10,996 nucleotides of DNA from Thiotrichaceae bacterium (GCA_024762625.1 JANTHA010000050.1:1-10996), one strand, 5' to 3'; positions 1 to 6,908 are shown, counted from the first letter of the stretch. Translations and numbers: made by a program. Notes: a model not told the origin generated them from the sequence alone.

Positions 1-41
1 ACCATAAAGCGCAAATTGAGATGGTTGATTTCAACCAATAG
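1..41 (+). CDS. Probable 3' end of an upstream gene (partial)
   Basis: Reading from base 3 gives the 12 residues HKAQIEMVDFNQ followed by a TAG stop at 39-41. The composition looks like an ordinary protein C-terminus, while frame 2 stops at once and frame 1 gives a basic, less protein-like tail. Too little is present to name a family. It lies on the same strand as the phosphorylase gene, about 95 bp upstream, so it could belong to the same cluster. This call rests only on reading-frame appearance. Confidence 0.3.
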   Translation, partial: HKAQIEMVDFNQ

Positions 42-49
42 TAAAAAGA

Positions 50-103
50 GTTTTTGAAAAATTCATGAATGGGCGCGTCCCGAGATCGGATTTATTCAAA
101 AAC
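50..103. repeat. Spaced inverted repeat in the leader of the phosphorylase operon
   Basis: GTTTTTGAA at 50-58 is the exact reverse complement of TTCAAAAAC at 95-103, with 36 nt between the arms. The interval contains the perfect palindrome ATTCATGAAT (61-70) and a GGG/CCC mini-stem (71-81). It could be a terminator for the upstream gene, a leader structure or a protein site for the downstream operon. No run of T follows the right arm, so a standard intrinsic terminator is unlikely. No convincing sigma70 promoter was found here. Confidence 0.3.
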
Positions 104-135
104 GCCTAAAATAAAAAACCAGTAAGGACTCACTC

Positions 136-1731
136 ATGCCGGATATTGTAAAATCAAACCCGCCAATCATTAAAAACGCCAATGAAATTACAAATGAAAA
201 TATAGAAAAGAAGAAGTTAAAACTACGTCGCGTCGCAATTGACACCTACAAGGAAAATGTGGTGTTTCTACACCGCGAATGCGACCTGTATCGAAGCGAA
301 GGATTTCAGGCGCTTAACAAGGTTGAAATTCGCGATGGCGCAGACAAGCCGCCATTGATCGCGGTGCTCAATATTGTCGATGATTGCGACTTGCTGGAAC
401 CCCAGGAATTGGGTCTGAGCGAGCAGATTTTTCAACAAATGGATATGCCGGAAGGCACAGACGTTACCATTAATCACGCCAGTCCGCCTGCTTCATTGCG
501 CCATGTTCATAAAAAAATTGCAGGTCACCGGCTGGATGACGCAGCCTACCTCGCCATCTGCAAGGACATTGTCGAAAACCGCTATTCCAAAATTGAAATC
601 GCCGCCTTTCTGGTGGGCTGCGCCGAATCCGGAATGGAGCGCGAAGAAATGTATAGCCTCACTCAAGCGATGGTGGCGACCGGCGAAACCCTGAACTGGG
701 GCGAATCGCTGGTGGTTGATAAACACTGTATCGGCGGTATTCCGGGCAACCGCACCACCATGCTGCTGGTGCCGATTATCGCCGCACATGGCATGTTCAT
801 GCCAAAAACATCAAGCCGCGCTATTACCTCGCCAGCTGGAACCGCAGACACCATGGAAGTGCTGGCCAAGGTGGATCTGAACCCGGACAAGCTGCGCGAA
901 GTATTAAAGAAGGAACACGCTTTCATCGCCTGGGGCGGCAATGCGCGGCTTTCACCCGTAGACGATATACTGATTGCGGTCGAGCGCCCGTTGTCAATGG
1001 ATTCTCCCGGTCAGATGATTGCTTCCATATTATCCAAAAAGGTAGCAGCGGGCTCTACCCATTTGCTCATTGACATACCGATTGGCGATACTGCAAAGGT
1101 GCGCAGCCAGTCTGAAGCCGTCAAACTGCGTAAATTATTCGAATATGTCGGCGATCGTATCGGATTGCACCTGGAAGTGGTGATTACCGATGGCAGGCAA
1201 CCGATTGGACGCGGCATCGGCCCGGCGCTGGAGGCGCGCGATGTAATGAAAGTATTACAAAACAGTCCTGATGCGCCGCTTGATCTGCGTGAAAAAGCGC
1301 TACAACTCGCTGGTCGAATTCTGGAGTTTGATCCGGATGTGCGCGGCGGACAAGGCTATCATCTGGCGCGCGACTTGCTGGATTCGGGGCGCGCACTCAA
1401 CAAAATGAAACAAATCATTCAGGCGCAGGGCGAACATGACGCCAATTTTGAACCAGGCAAACTGCAACGGGATATTTGCGCTGAATTTACGCAGTCAGGA
1501 CAGGAAAAAAGCGCTGTTGTCGAGGCAATTGATAATTTCCAGATCGCCCAAATCGCGCGTCTTGCCGGCGCGCCGATGGACAAGCAGGCGGGCGTTTATC
1601 TACATAAAAAAGTGGGCGATAAGGTTAATCAGGGTGAGGCGCTCTATACCATCTATGCGGAATTCCCGTCTGATTTTGATTTTGCAATCGCAGCCGCAAA
1701 CAAAAACAACGCCTATACGCTTAGCATATAA
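136..1731 (+). CDS. Thymidine/AMP phosphorylase-family enzyme (bacterial type 2)
   Basis: A cytosolic phosphorylase of 531 residues that resembles archaeal AMP phosphorylase more than classical DeoA. Archaeal members split nucleoside monophosphates with phosphate into a free base and ribose 1,5-bisphosphate; the substrate here is inferred. An N-terminal domain (about 30-115) precedes the catalytic part, as in the archaeal enzymes. Key motifs are [12 protein letters not shown] (195-206, where DeoA has DKHSTGGVGDK), [16 protein letters not shown] (226-241, where DeoA has a GRGLGHTGGT-type loop), [14 protein letters not shown] (300-313) and [20 protein letters not shown] (351-370). The ATG at 136 has AAGGA at 124-128, 7 nt upstream. 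The first 30 or so residues are polar and Lys/Asn-rich and may be a disordered tail. The stop is 24 nt before the next gene, so the two are surely co-transcribed. Family assignment is firm; whether it uses AMP, other NMPs or thymidine is open. Confidence 0.9.
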   Translation: MPDIVKSNPPIIKNANEITNENIEKKKLKLRRVAIDTYKENVVFLHRECDLYRSEGFQALNKVEIRDGADKPPLIAVLNIVDDCDLLEPQELGLSEQIFQQMDMPEGTDVTINHASPPASLRHVHKKIAGHRLDDAAYLAICKDIVENRYSKIEIAAFLVGCAESGMEREEMYSLTQAMVATGETLNWGESLVVDKHCIGGIPGNRTTMLLVPIIAAHGMFMPKTSSRAITSPAGTADTMEVLAKVDLNPDKLREVLKKEHAFIAWGGNARLSPVDDILIAVERPLSMDSPGQMIASILSKKVAAGSTHLLIDIPIGDTAKVRSQSEAVKLRKLFEYVGDRIGLHLEVVITDGRQPIGRGIGPALEARDVMKVLQNSPDAPLDLREKALQLAGRILEFDPDVRGGQGYHLARDLLDSGRALNKMKQIIQAQGEHDANFEPGKLQRDICAEFTQSGQEKSAVVEAIDNFQIAQIARLAGAPMDKQAGVYLHKKVGDKVNQGEALYTIYAEFPSDFDFAIAAANKNNAYTLSI

Positions 1732-1755
1732 AACAAACAGAGTAAGGAAAAAATA

Positions 1756-2646
1756 ATGACTCACACAAACAAGGGACTGGTTCTTGGTTTTACCGAATAC
1801 AGCCAACAGGGACAGGCGTTGGCGCAACAGGCTGGCATGGATTACGCCGAAGTCGACATTCATCATTTTCCAGATGGCGAAAGCAAGCTGACATTACCTG
1901 CGGAGCTTCCTGAAAATGTTGTGCTATGTCGTAGCCTGAATAATCCCAATGCAAAACTGGTCGAGTTAATTCTGGCCGCCCAGGGCGCCAAAGACCTCGG
2001 CGCAAAAAAACTCACCCTGGTGGTTCCCTATCTCGCCTATATGCGTCAGGATATTGCATTCCATCCCGGTGAAGTCGTCAGCCAGAAAGTCATCGGCAAA
2101 CTGCTGGCGGCCTATTTTGAACGGGTGATTACAGTGGATGCGCATCTGCATCGCATCAGCAAACTGTCGGAAGCCATCCCCATCAATGATGATGCTGCAA
2201 TTAACCTGGCCGCCACCAAACCAATGAGCAACTTTTTACGCGAACACGTCGATAAGCCGTTTCTGCTGGGTCCTGACGCCGAGTCCGAACAATGGGTTTC
2301 CGATATAGCAAAACATGACCACTGGGACTTTGCTGTGGCGCACAAAAAACGCTTTGGCGACGCCGATGTGCAAGTCAGCGTTCCCGAAGCGGATTATAAA
2401 AACCGCAACATCGTACTGGTCGACGATGTCGCCAGCACCGGAAAAACGCTAATCAAGGCCGCCGAAGGCGTCAGCAAATTTAATCCCTCCTCCATCAGCG
2501 TACTGGTAACCCACGCGCTGTTTCTGGGCAATTCGATTCGCGAATTACGCGAGGCGGGCGTCAGTAATATCTGGAGTTGCGACAGCATCCCTCATGCAAC
2601 TAACCAGGTCAGTCTGGCGAAGATTATGGCCGAAGCGCTTGTTTAA
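1756..2646 (+). CDS. Ribose-phosphate pyrophosphokinase-like protein (PRPP synthetase family)
   Basis: At 296 residues this is a shorter, divergent relative of Prs (usually about 315). Family enzymes move pyrophosphate from ATP to ribose 5-phosphate to make PRPP in the cytosol. Visible features are FPDGE (38-42), the ATP-binding PYLAYMRQD (91-99), VDAHLHR (127-133, metal/ATP site), the basic AHKKRFGDADVQV stretch (195-207) near the catalytic flexible loop, and the PRPP loop VLVDDVASTGKT (220-231). That loop reads ASTGKT instead of the usual DTAGT. The ATG at 1756 follows AAGGA (1744-1748), the same context as the upstream phosphorylase gene. Because of its divergence and pairing with a phosphorylase, it is more likely a specialised paralogue than the housekeeping prs. 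Ordinary PRPP synthesis, or use of a different ribose phosphate, are both possible. Confidence 0.87.
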   Translation: MTHTNKGLVLGFTEYSQQGQALAQQAGMDYAEVDIHHFPDGESKLTLPAELPENVVLCRSLNNPNAKLVELILAAQGAKDLGAKKLTLVVPYLAYMRQDIAFHPGEVVSQKVIGKLLAAYFERVITVDAHLHRISKLSEAIPINDDAAINLAATKPMSNFLREHVDKPFLLGPDAESEQWVSDIAKHDHWDFAVAHKKRFGDADVQVSVPEADYKNRNIVLVDDVASTGKTLIKAAEGVSKFNPSSISVLVTHALFLGNSIRELREAGVSNIWSCDSIPHATNQVSLAKIMAEALV

Positions 2647-2731
2647 CATTAACATCATAGCAACAAGCAACATAGCGAATAAATCTTGAATAAACATCCT
2701 CAAACAACTGCAATTCAGATAAAATGAATCC

Positions 2732-3190
2732 ATGAGTAGTTTAATCAAGACATTTTTTAAACGGCGCTTATCCTCTACCTCCGAGGACAAGCAACACGAC
2801 CCCGAACACGCCGCCAGATTGGCAACGGCTGCATTGATGCTGGAAGTTGCCGAAGCGGACTACCAACAGCAGCCAGAAGAAAAAGCAATGCTGGTCGACC
2901 TGGTCAAACATTCGTTCGGCCTGAACCCATCCGATGCAGATGAACTGATTGAGCTCGCCACTAAGGAATATGAAGCTTCCACTGATAATTTTGAATTTAC
3001 ACGGCTGATCAATGACAATTTCAGCGAACAACAAAAAATAGAGCTGGTCGAAAACCTTTGGCGCATGGCTTTCGCCGACCATGTGCTGGATAAATATGAA
3101 GAACACATCATCCGTCGTATCGCGGATCTGATTTATGTCTCTCACAAGGACTTCATCGCGACCAAACTGCGCGTACAAAAACAACTATAA
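2732..3190 (+). CDS. TerB-like tellurite-resistance family protein
   Basis: A 152-residue, acidic, mostly helical protein of the TerB/DjlA N-terminal type. The TerB fold is about 30-150: ARLATAALMLEVAEADY (28-44), with acidic residues typical of its metal-binding helices, EEKAMLVDLVKHSFGL (49-64), then FSEQQKIELVENLWRMAFADHVLDKYEEHIIRRIADLI in two helices (97-134). A short basic N-terminus (IKTFFKRR) precedes it. TerB proteins bind metal ions and are thought to act in envelope or stress complexes, but isolated copies like this have no settled role. No other ter genes are nearby, so tellurite resistance should not be assumed. There is no clear Shine-Dalgarno before the ATG at 2732; an ATG-AAT-CCA-TGA mini-frame overlaps the start. 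It lies 85 bp after the PRPP synthetase-like gene and may be read from it. Confidence 0.8.
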   Translation: MSSLIKTFFKRRLSSTSEDKQHDPEHAARLATAALMLEVAEADYQQQPEEKAMLVDLVKHSFGLNPSDADELIELATKEYEASTDNFEFTRLINDNFSEQQKIELVENLWRMAFADHVLDKYEEHIIRRIADLIYVSHKDFIATKLRVQKQL

Positions 3191-3234
3191 ACGCAGAATT
3201 CAGCAAGCAAAAAAGACAAACTGGAGTACATGAT

Positions 3235-3753
3235 ATGAGCAATCCCTACGCGCCGCCCGATGCCAATGTTGATACTCAGCAACGCAGCCGCAGCGCCATT
3301 CCCAAGGTCATTGGCATTATCTCGCTGGTTCTCGCTGTACTGGGGCTGTTAGGCGCAATCGCCGGCATCGCAATGTTGCAATTAAAGCCGCAGCTTATGG
3401 AAACCCAGATGCAGATGGGTTTCAGCAAAAACTATATACTGGGTTCCAATTTTTTAAGCATTCTAACCAGTCTGTGGGCGATTTTTATTGGCGTCAAACT
3501 GATCAAATACCAGGACATCGGACGTCGCCATTTCAATTATTATACGGTGCTGATGATTGTCTTTAGCGTGTTCGCTTTTTTCTATACCCGCTCCATGATG
3601 GAAAACGCCTTTGCCAGCATGAAACCCGAAATGGCCCGCGCTGTGCAAGATATATCGACGCTTTCTTCTGCGAGTATTTTCATAGGGCCGGTGATCATGA
3701 TTATCGTCGCCTTGCTTTTAAACCAGAAGCGGGTCAGAGAGAGTCTTGACTGA
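3235..3753 (+). CDS. Four-helix membrane protein with NPYAPP N-terminus, function unknown
   Basis: A 172-residue inner-membrane protein. It opens with NPYAPPDANVD (3-13), a proline-rich cytosolic leader shared by many otherwise unrelated small bacterial membrane proteins. Four hydrophobic segments follow at about 23-48, 70-90, 101-118 and 146-163, ending in a basic tail (NQKRVRES). There is no signal peptide. A loop rich in Met and Gln (54-62, METQMQMGF) lies between helices 1 and 2. The start at 3235 is supported by GGAG at 3223-3226. It is 44 nt after the TerB-like gene on the same strand, so the two may share a transcript. I do not recognise a named family. Confidence 0.8.
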   Translation: MSNPYAPPDANVDTQQRSRSAIPKVIGIISLVLAVLGLLGAIAGIAMLQLKPQLMETQMQMGFSKNYILGSNFLSILTSLWAIFIGVKLIKYQDIGRRHFNYYTVLMIVFSVFAFFYTRSMMENAFASMKPEMARAVQDISTLSSASIFIGPVIMIIVALLLNQKRVRESLD

Positions 3754-3757
3754 CTCA

Positions 3758-4501
3758 TCAAGTCTTGGCGCAAACAGCGCAATCCGGGTTCTTCGGTACG
3801 CGAATCGTTTGCCAGCTCATGCTTAGAGCGTCAAACAACATTAGTTTTCCTTTTAATTCCTCGGCATTGCCAGTCAAAACAAGCAGCGCCTGTAAGGCCT
3901 GCATGGTTCCAATCACGCCCACAACTGGCGATAACACGCCTTCCATGGCGCAAGTTTCGGTATTTTCGAACACTTCCTTATAGAGACACTGATAGCATGG
4001 CGCATCCGGCCCCGGAAGATAACTTGCAATCTGACCTTCCATTCGAATCGCAGCGCCTGAGACCAAAGGCGTTGCAGTTTTGATGCAGACGCGGTTTATC
4101 ATAAACCGGGTAGGAAAATTATCGGTGCAATCCAGCACCACATCGACCTGCTCCGCCAGCGCTTCAAGCTCCTCCTCATCCAGTTGTCGATCAATCGCTT
4201 CAACATCGCAATCCGGGTTAATCTCCGCCAGCGTGCGTTTCGCCGAATACGCCTTTAATTCTCCGATATCCTGGGTGCGATGAATAATCTGGCGTTGCAA
4301 ATTGGAGTCTTCAACCTGATCGTAGTCGCTGATGATGATGCGCCCTACACCCGCCGCCGCCAGATAGAGCGCTGCGGGGGAGCCCAGACCACCCATGCCG
4401 ATAATCAAGACGCTGGAGTCCAGTATTTTCTGCTGCCCAGACTCGCCAATCTGACTTAAGCGAATTTGCCGTGCATAACGACTTTTTTGTTGCTTATTCA
4501 T
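3758..4501 (-). CDS. moeB: MoeB/ThiF-type sulfur-carrier adenylyltransferase
   Basis: Activates the C-terminal Gly-Gly of a ubiquitin-like sulfur carrier (MoaD or ThiS) by adenylylation with ATP, in molybdopterin or thiamine thiazole synthesis. From the ATG at 4501 it has 247 residues, close to E. coli MoeB (249). Motifs in order: YARQIRL (9-15), nucleotide-binding IGMGGLGSP (34-42), DSNLQRQIIH (65-74) with the phosphate-contacting Asn and Arg, LDCTDN (123-128), SGAAIRMEGQI (148-158), zinc pairs CYQC (169-172) and CAVC (241-244), and the loop cysteine C184. All expected key residues are present. An in-frame TTG at 4528 would add nine residues (GCVCFHSI-type) with no family match, so ATG 4501 is preferred although its ribosome-binding site is weak. 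No moaD, thiS or rhodanese domain is visible, so MoeB and ThiF cannot be separated by context. Confidence 0.9.
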   Translation of the reverse strand: MNKQQKSRYARQIRLSQIGESGQQKILDSSVLIIGMGGLGSPAALYLAAAGVGRIIISDYDQVEDSNLQRQIIHRTQDIGELKAYSAKRTLAEINPDCDVEAIDRQLDEEELEALAEQVDVVLDCTDNFPTRFMINRVCIKTATPLVSGAAIRMEGQIASYLPGPDAPCYQCLYKEVFENTETCAMEGVLSPVVGVIGTMQALQALLVLTGNAEELKGKLMLFDALSMSWQTIRVPKNPDCAVCAKT

Positions 4502-4549
4502 AATACTATGAAAACATACGCATCCCAATTTTGCTACTTTTTATCCTGT

Positions 4550-4759
4550 CTAACGCAATATCGATTCGAACAAAAATTCTTGGGCAATTTCTATATTGAT
4601 GTCACGATCAAGCCGATTTAAGAGACAAATATCCAATTTATTGAAATAAACTGTGGCGACTGTATTCTCAAAACCTGGAATGAAGCAAATTGCATAGCGG
4701 TTCTCAAGTAACCGATACCGTTCATGGGAATTTGTGCGCCTGAAGTGAATTTGCAACAA
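4550..4759 (-). CDS. Possible small hypothetical protein or gene remnant
   Basis: A 69-residue frame starting with TTG at 4759 and ending 48 nt before moeB. The product has a balanced, protein-like composition (RYAICFIPGFENTVATVYF and DINIEIAQEFLFES), not the skewed look of a shadow frame. There is no ATG, no clear Shine-Dalgarno and no family that I recognise. It fills most of the 307-bp gap between moeB and the copD-like gene. It could be a genuine small gene, the decayed 3' part of a lost gene, or chance. Confidence 0.3.
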   Translation of the reverse strand: MLQIHFRRTNSHERYRLLENRYAICFIPGFENTVATVYFNKLDICLLNRLDRDINIEIAQEFLFESILR

Positions 4760-4781
4760 TAATGACTAAGCAATCAATATC

Positions 4782-4800
4782 TATTTAAGGTTATTTAAGG
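4782..4800 (+). repeat. Tandem TATTTAAGG repeat just upstream of the copD-like gene
   Basis: TATTTAAGG occurs at 4782-4790 and again at 4792-4800, a 10-bp period, directly before the start at 4809. The second copy supplies the AAGG(G) Shine-Dalgarno. The first copy may be a duplicate ribosome-binding site, part of an AT-rich promoter or a small slippage duplication. Confidence 0.5.
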
Positions 4801-4808
4801 GAATCATC

Positions 4809-5261
4809 ATGCTCATGTCTATCGCGCTTGCGCTTCATGTATTATCCATTGTCGTCTGGGTGGGCGGCATGTTTTTTGCTCATCAGGCTTTACGCCCGGC
4901 GGCTGTCAGCGTGCTTGAGCCGCCGACCCGTTTGCGTTTGTGGCGCGCTACTTTTCAGCGCTTTTTCCCCTGGGTCTGGTTAAGCATTGTGCTGGTGCTT
5001 GCGTCCGGTTTGTGGATGATGATGCAATTTCCTAAACCTCCGATTTTTGTGCATGTGATGTTGGGCCTGGGCGTGATCATGATGCTTATTTTCATGCATG
5101 TATTCTTTGCGCCCTATGGCCGTCTTAAAAAAGCAGTTGCAACAGAGAACTGGAAGGAAGGTGGAAAAGCGCTGGGGCAAATCAGAATGCTGGTAGGCTT
5201 AAATCTGTCAATCGGGCTAATTACAGTGATTGTTGGTACGGCGGGAAAGTTTTTTATCTAA
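4809..5261 (+). CDS. CopD-family integral membrane protein
   Basis: A 150-residue, four-helix inner-membrane protein of the CopD/HemJ-like group. Helices are at about 4-24, 53-73, 79-101 and 126-146. The first carries the family signature LHVLSIVVWVGGMFFAH (9-25), where His10 and His25 flank the W-x-GG turn. Further histidines (H82, H97) sit in helix 3, fitting metal or haem ligation. CopD proteins are linked to copper uptake; short stand-alone versions like this are poorly characterised. The ATG at 4809 has AAGGG at 4797-4801; a second ATG at 4815 is possible but further from the site. No copC or other copper gene is adjacent. A strong hairpin begins 5 nt after the stop. Confidence 0.82.
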   Translation: MLMSIALALHVLSIVVWVGGMFFAHQALRPAAVSVLEPPTRLRLWRATFQRFFPWVWLSIVLVLASGLWMMMQFPKPPIFVHVMLGLGVIMMLIFMHVFFAPYGRLKKAVATENWKEGGKALGQIRMLVGLNLSIGLITVIVGTAGKFFI

Positions 5262-5266
5262 GCGCT

Positions 5267-5298
5267 AACCTGACCACTTGACATCAAGTGGTCAGGTT
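5267..5298. terminator. Bidirectional terminator hairpin between copD-like gene and adk
   Basis: AACCTGACCACTTG (5267-5280) pairs perfectly with CAAGTGGTCAGGTT (5285-5298) around the loop ACAT: 14 base pairs with no mismatch. It lies exactly between two convergent genes, 5 nt after one stop and 7 nt before the other. Neither side has a real U-tract, so it may work as an RNA 3'-end or Rho-blocking structure rather than a textbook intrinsic terminator. Confidence 0.75.
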
Positions 5299-5305
5299 GT
5301 ACTGT

Positions 5306-5980
5306 TTAACTCAACTGGCTCATGATCTCTTCGGAAATATCTTTGATCCCCTTGGAGCCATCAACCGTAATCACTTTTGCGTCGCCCTTGTTCTTGAAAT
5401 AATTGACCGCCGCCATGGTGCCGGTTTTGTCATCATAATAGATGTCATGACGCTTGTTGATGGCGTCTTCATCCTGATCATCGGCGCGCGCAGAAAGCTC
5501 GCCGCCGCACACGCGACACACCAGTTTACCATCCTTTTCAACGGGCTTGATCGCTTCGAAGGCGATATGGTTCGGGTGGTTGTTGTCATTGGCGCAGAGC
5601 CTACGACCCATGATGCGTTCTTTGGCGATATCGCGATCCAGATCAATTTCGATCACATAATCCAGCGCCATACCGGATTCCTTCAGTGCTTTATCCAGCG
5701 CCTCGGCCTGCGCCAGAGAGCGAGGAAAACCGTCCAGCAACCAGCCTTTTTCTTTTGATTTGGCAAGCGTCTCCAACACCATCGGAATGGTGATTTCGTC
5801 AGGCACCAGGTCGCCGCTGTCAATGTAAGCTTTGGCTTTCTTGCCAAGCTCGGTGCCGCCTTTGATGTGCTCGCGGAAAATCGCGCCTGACTCGATATGA
5901 TCCAGTCCAAATTTATCCTTAACAATGGCGCCCTGGGTTCCCTTGCCGCTTCCGTTTGGGCCAAATGCCAGTATATTCAT
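5306..5980 (-). CDS. adk: Adenylate kinase with Desulfovibrio-type metal-binding lid
   Basis: Cytosolic enzyme that interconverts ATP + AMP and 2 ADP. The 224-residue sequence has the P-loop FGPNGSGKGTQ (6-16), the AMP-binding region SGAIFREHI (31-39), LLDGFPRSLAQAE (81-93), GRRLC (125-129) and the lid arginines in ARADDQDEDAINKR (164-177). The lid carries C129, H135, C155 and C158, a C-X5-H-X19-C-X2-C set that matches the Cys/His/Cys/Cys zinc, cobalt or iron site known in Desulfovibrio gigas adenylate kinase. The GPNGSGKGTQ P-loop also fits that subfamily, not the usual GAPGAGKGTQ of E. coli Adk. A good Shine-Dalgarno, AAGGAG (5987-5992 complement), sits 6 nt from the start. All catalytic residues look intact. 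It may be the only adk of the genome or a second copy. Confidence 0.93.
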   Translation of the reverse strand: MNILAFGPNGSGKGTQGAIVKDKFGLDHIESGAIFREHIKGGTELGKKAKAYIDSGDLVPDEITIPMVLETLAKSKEKGWLLDGFPRSLAQAEALDKALKESGMALDYVIEIDLDRDIAKERIMGRRLCANDNNHPNHIAFEAIKPVEKDGKLVCRVCGGELSARADDQDEDAINKRHDIYYDDKTGTMAAVNYFKNKGDAKVITVDGSKGIKDISEEIMSQLS

Positions 5981-6213
5981 CCGTGTCTCCTTGTAAGTAT
6001 GATAAGTAAGTTGTTGATGATTGGTTTCATAGAAATCCGCTGTTTAATCGCGTCATCTTAGAATACCCATTGGCAAAATGCTAGTGTAGCCCGGATTTTA
6101 CTTATTTTCAGAACAAGCCAGGCCGTAACTGTGTGTATCTGCGGTTTAAACTGATATTGCCAACAAATTTGGCAAAGTAGACGCGGTTTAGTATGTCGTA
6201 ACTCATATCATGC
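5981..6213. other. Intergenic region upstream of adk
   Basis: A 233-bp gap between the adk start and the end of the next minus-strand gene. Apart from the adk ribosome-binding site, it holds AT-rich sequence that must contain the adk promoter unless the two genes are co-transcribed. No convincing -35/-10 pair stood out. TGTAGCCCGGATT (around 6085-6098) resembles the start of dispersed repeats common in gammaproteobacteria, but no second arm is visible. Confidence 0.4.
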
Positions 6214-6624
6214 TCATTCCGGAACGCCTTGCCAGAGCATTTCATATCCTATTTCATAAGTGTCATCGCAAAAATCAAGCAGTTGGGAGAATTTTTCCTT
6301 AAACAATTTATCCGCATGCGATTTCTCATGCTGCTCAAAGGACTTCCAGTAAGTAACAATAGCCAACTCGCCTTGCTTGATTTTGGCGGCGGCGCTTTTT
6401 TCTTCAGGCGGATGACCGACGCTGCCTTCTTCCGAGATAAATCCGGCATATTTAAAAACCTGGCCAGCTATAAAACCGCCATTGTCATCGCCATAGTTAT
6501 TTTTGACTACATTACACATCTCGCCCAGTAATAACTCAACATCTTCAATTTTTACGCCCTCTTTTAAATCAACAACATTAAATAACATAACGCTTCCATA
6601 GGGTATGCTGATAGGTGCAAACAT
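6214..6624 (-). CDS. Small ABM-like (dimeric alpha-beta barrel) protein, function unknown
   Basis: A 136-residue soluble protein with no signal peptide or membrane helix. The layout beta (about 11-18), helix (24-43), beta (50-58), beta (85-92), helix (95-120), beta (122-133) fits a ferredoxin-like fold of the antibiotic-biosynthesis-monooxygenase/Dabb type, which works as a dimer. The second half, ELAIVTYWKSFEQHEKSHAD (86-105), has the typical W-x-S/F-x-x-x-H-E-x-S-H pattern, followed by an aromatic C-terminus YEMLWQG. Relatives include haem-degrading and quinone-oxidising enzymes as well as proteins of unknown role, so no reaction is assigned. The ATG at 6624 has a strong AAGGAG (complement of about 6631-6636) at good spacing. 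It is divergent from the YebC-like gene across 284 bp. Confidence 0.72.
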   Translation of the reverse strand: MFAPISIPYGSVMLFNVVDLKEGVKIEDVELLLGEMCNVVKNNYGDDNGGFIAGQVFKYAGFISEEGSVGHPPEEKSAAAKIKQGELAIVTYWKSFEQHEKSHADKLFKEKFSQLLDFCDDTYEIGYEMLWQGVPE

Positions 6625-6656
6625 GTTTTTCTCCTTAACAATTTCATATACATACC

Positions 6657-6709
6657 TATATTGAGACTGTATTGATAAATATCAAGAATCGTATTGATGC
6701 GGTATTGCG
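6657..6709 (-). promoter_or_regulatory. Candidate promoter/operator of the ABM-like gene with phased GTATTG repeats
   Basis: On the minus strand a TTGATA box (complement of 6680-6685) is followed after 17 nt by AATATA (complement of 6657-6662), a weak sigma70-like pair upstream of the ABM-like gene. The -35 lies inside the perfect inverted repeat TTGATA-AA-TATCAA (6672-6685). GTATTG occurs at 6669, 6691 and 6702, with spacings of 22 and 11 bp, close to whole helical turns. This is suggestive of a regulator site but unproven. Confidence 0.3.
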
Positions 6710-6908
6710 TACAACTTCAAGCCTTTAACTAACGCAAAACGTGAGCATTCTGAGCTCTTAGAGAACATGCTGAGTACATACATCAATAAATACTAAATCC
6801 GCTAGCGCCGCGCCTGTCTGTTCAAATGAGCGATTTTCCTGGTCGCGGCATTGAACATCGCCTTGCAGTGCATTACCATCCCCCCTTTTTTATAGCGAGA
6901 TAATCAAC

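Noticed and set aside
22..37. TGGTTGA-TT-TCAACCA inverted repeat near the window start
   Set aside because: It lies inside the probable 3' coding end of the upstream gene, the two-base loop is too tight, and no U-tract follows.
2724..2735. Mini-frame ATG-AAT-CCA-TGA overlapping the TerB-like start (and ATG-ATA-TGA at 3230-3238 before the membrane protein)
   Set aside because: Two- to three-codon frames of this kind occur easily by chance and no ribosome-binding site precedes the first; not enough for a translational-coupling claim.
2768..3184. Minus-strand frame (138 codons) opposite the TerB-like gene
   Set aside because: Skewed F/Q/V-rich composition and complete overlap with a recognisable plus-strand gene.
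2732..3190. Tellurite-resistance operon
   Set aside because: Only one TerB-like gene is present; no terC, terD, terZ or related genes are in the window.
3745..3762. CTTGA/TCAAG stem between the converging membrane-protein and moeB genes as a terminator
   Set aside because: Only 5 base pairs with an 8-base loop and no U-tract; it also lies within the coding ends.
4502..4528. Nine-residue N-terminal extension of MoeB from a TTG start
   Set aside because: The added residues do not match the family, and the ATG at 4501 gives the usual MoeB length.
5288..5758. Long plus-strand frame (156 codons) opposite adenylate kinase
   Set aside because: It is the antisense shadow of a clear adk gene and has no recognisable domain of its own.
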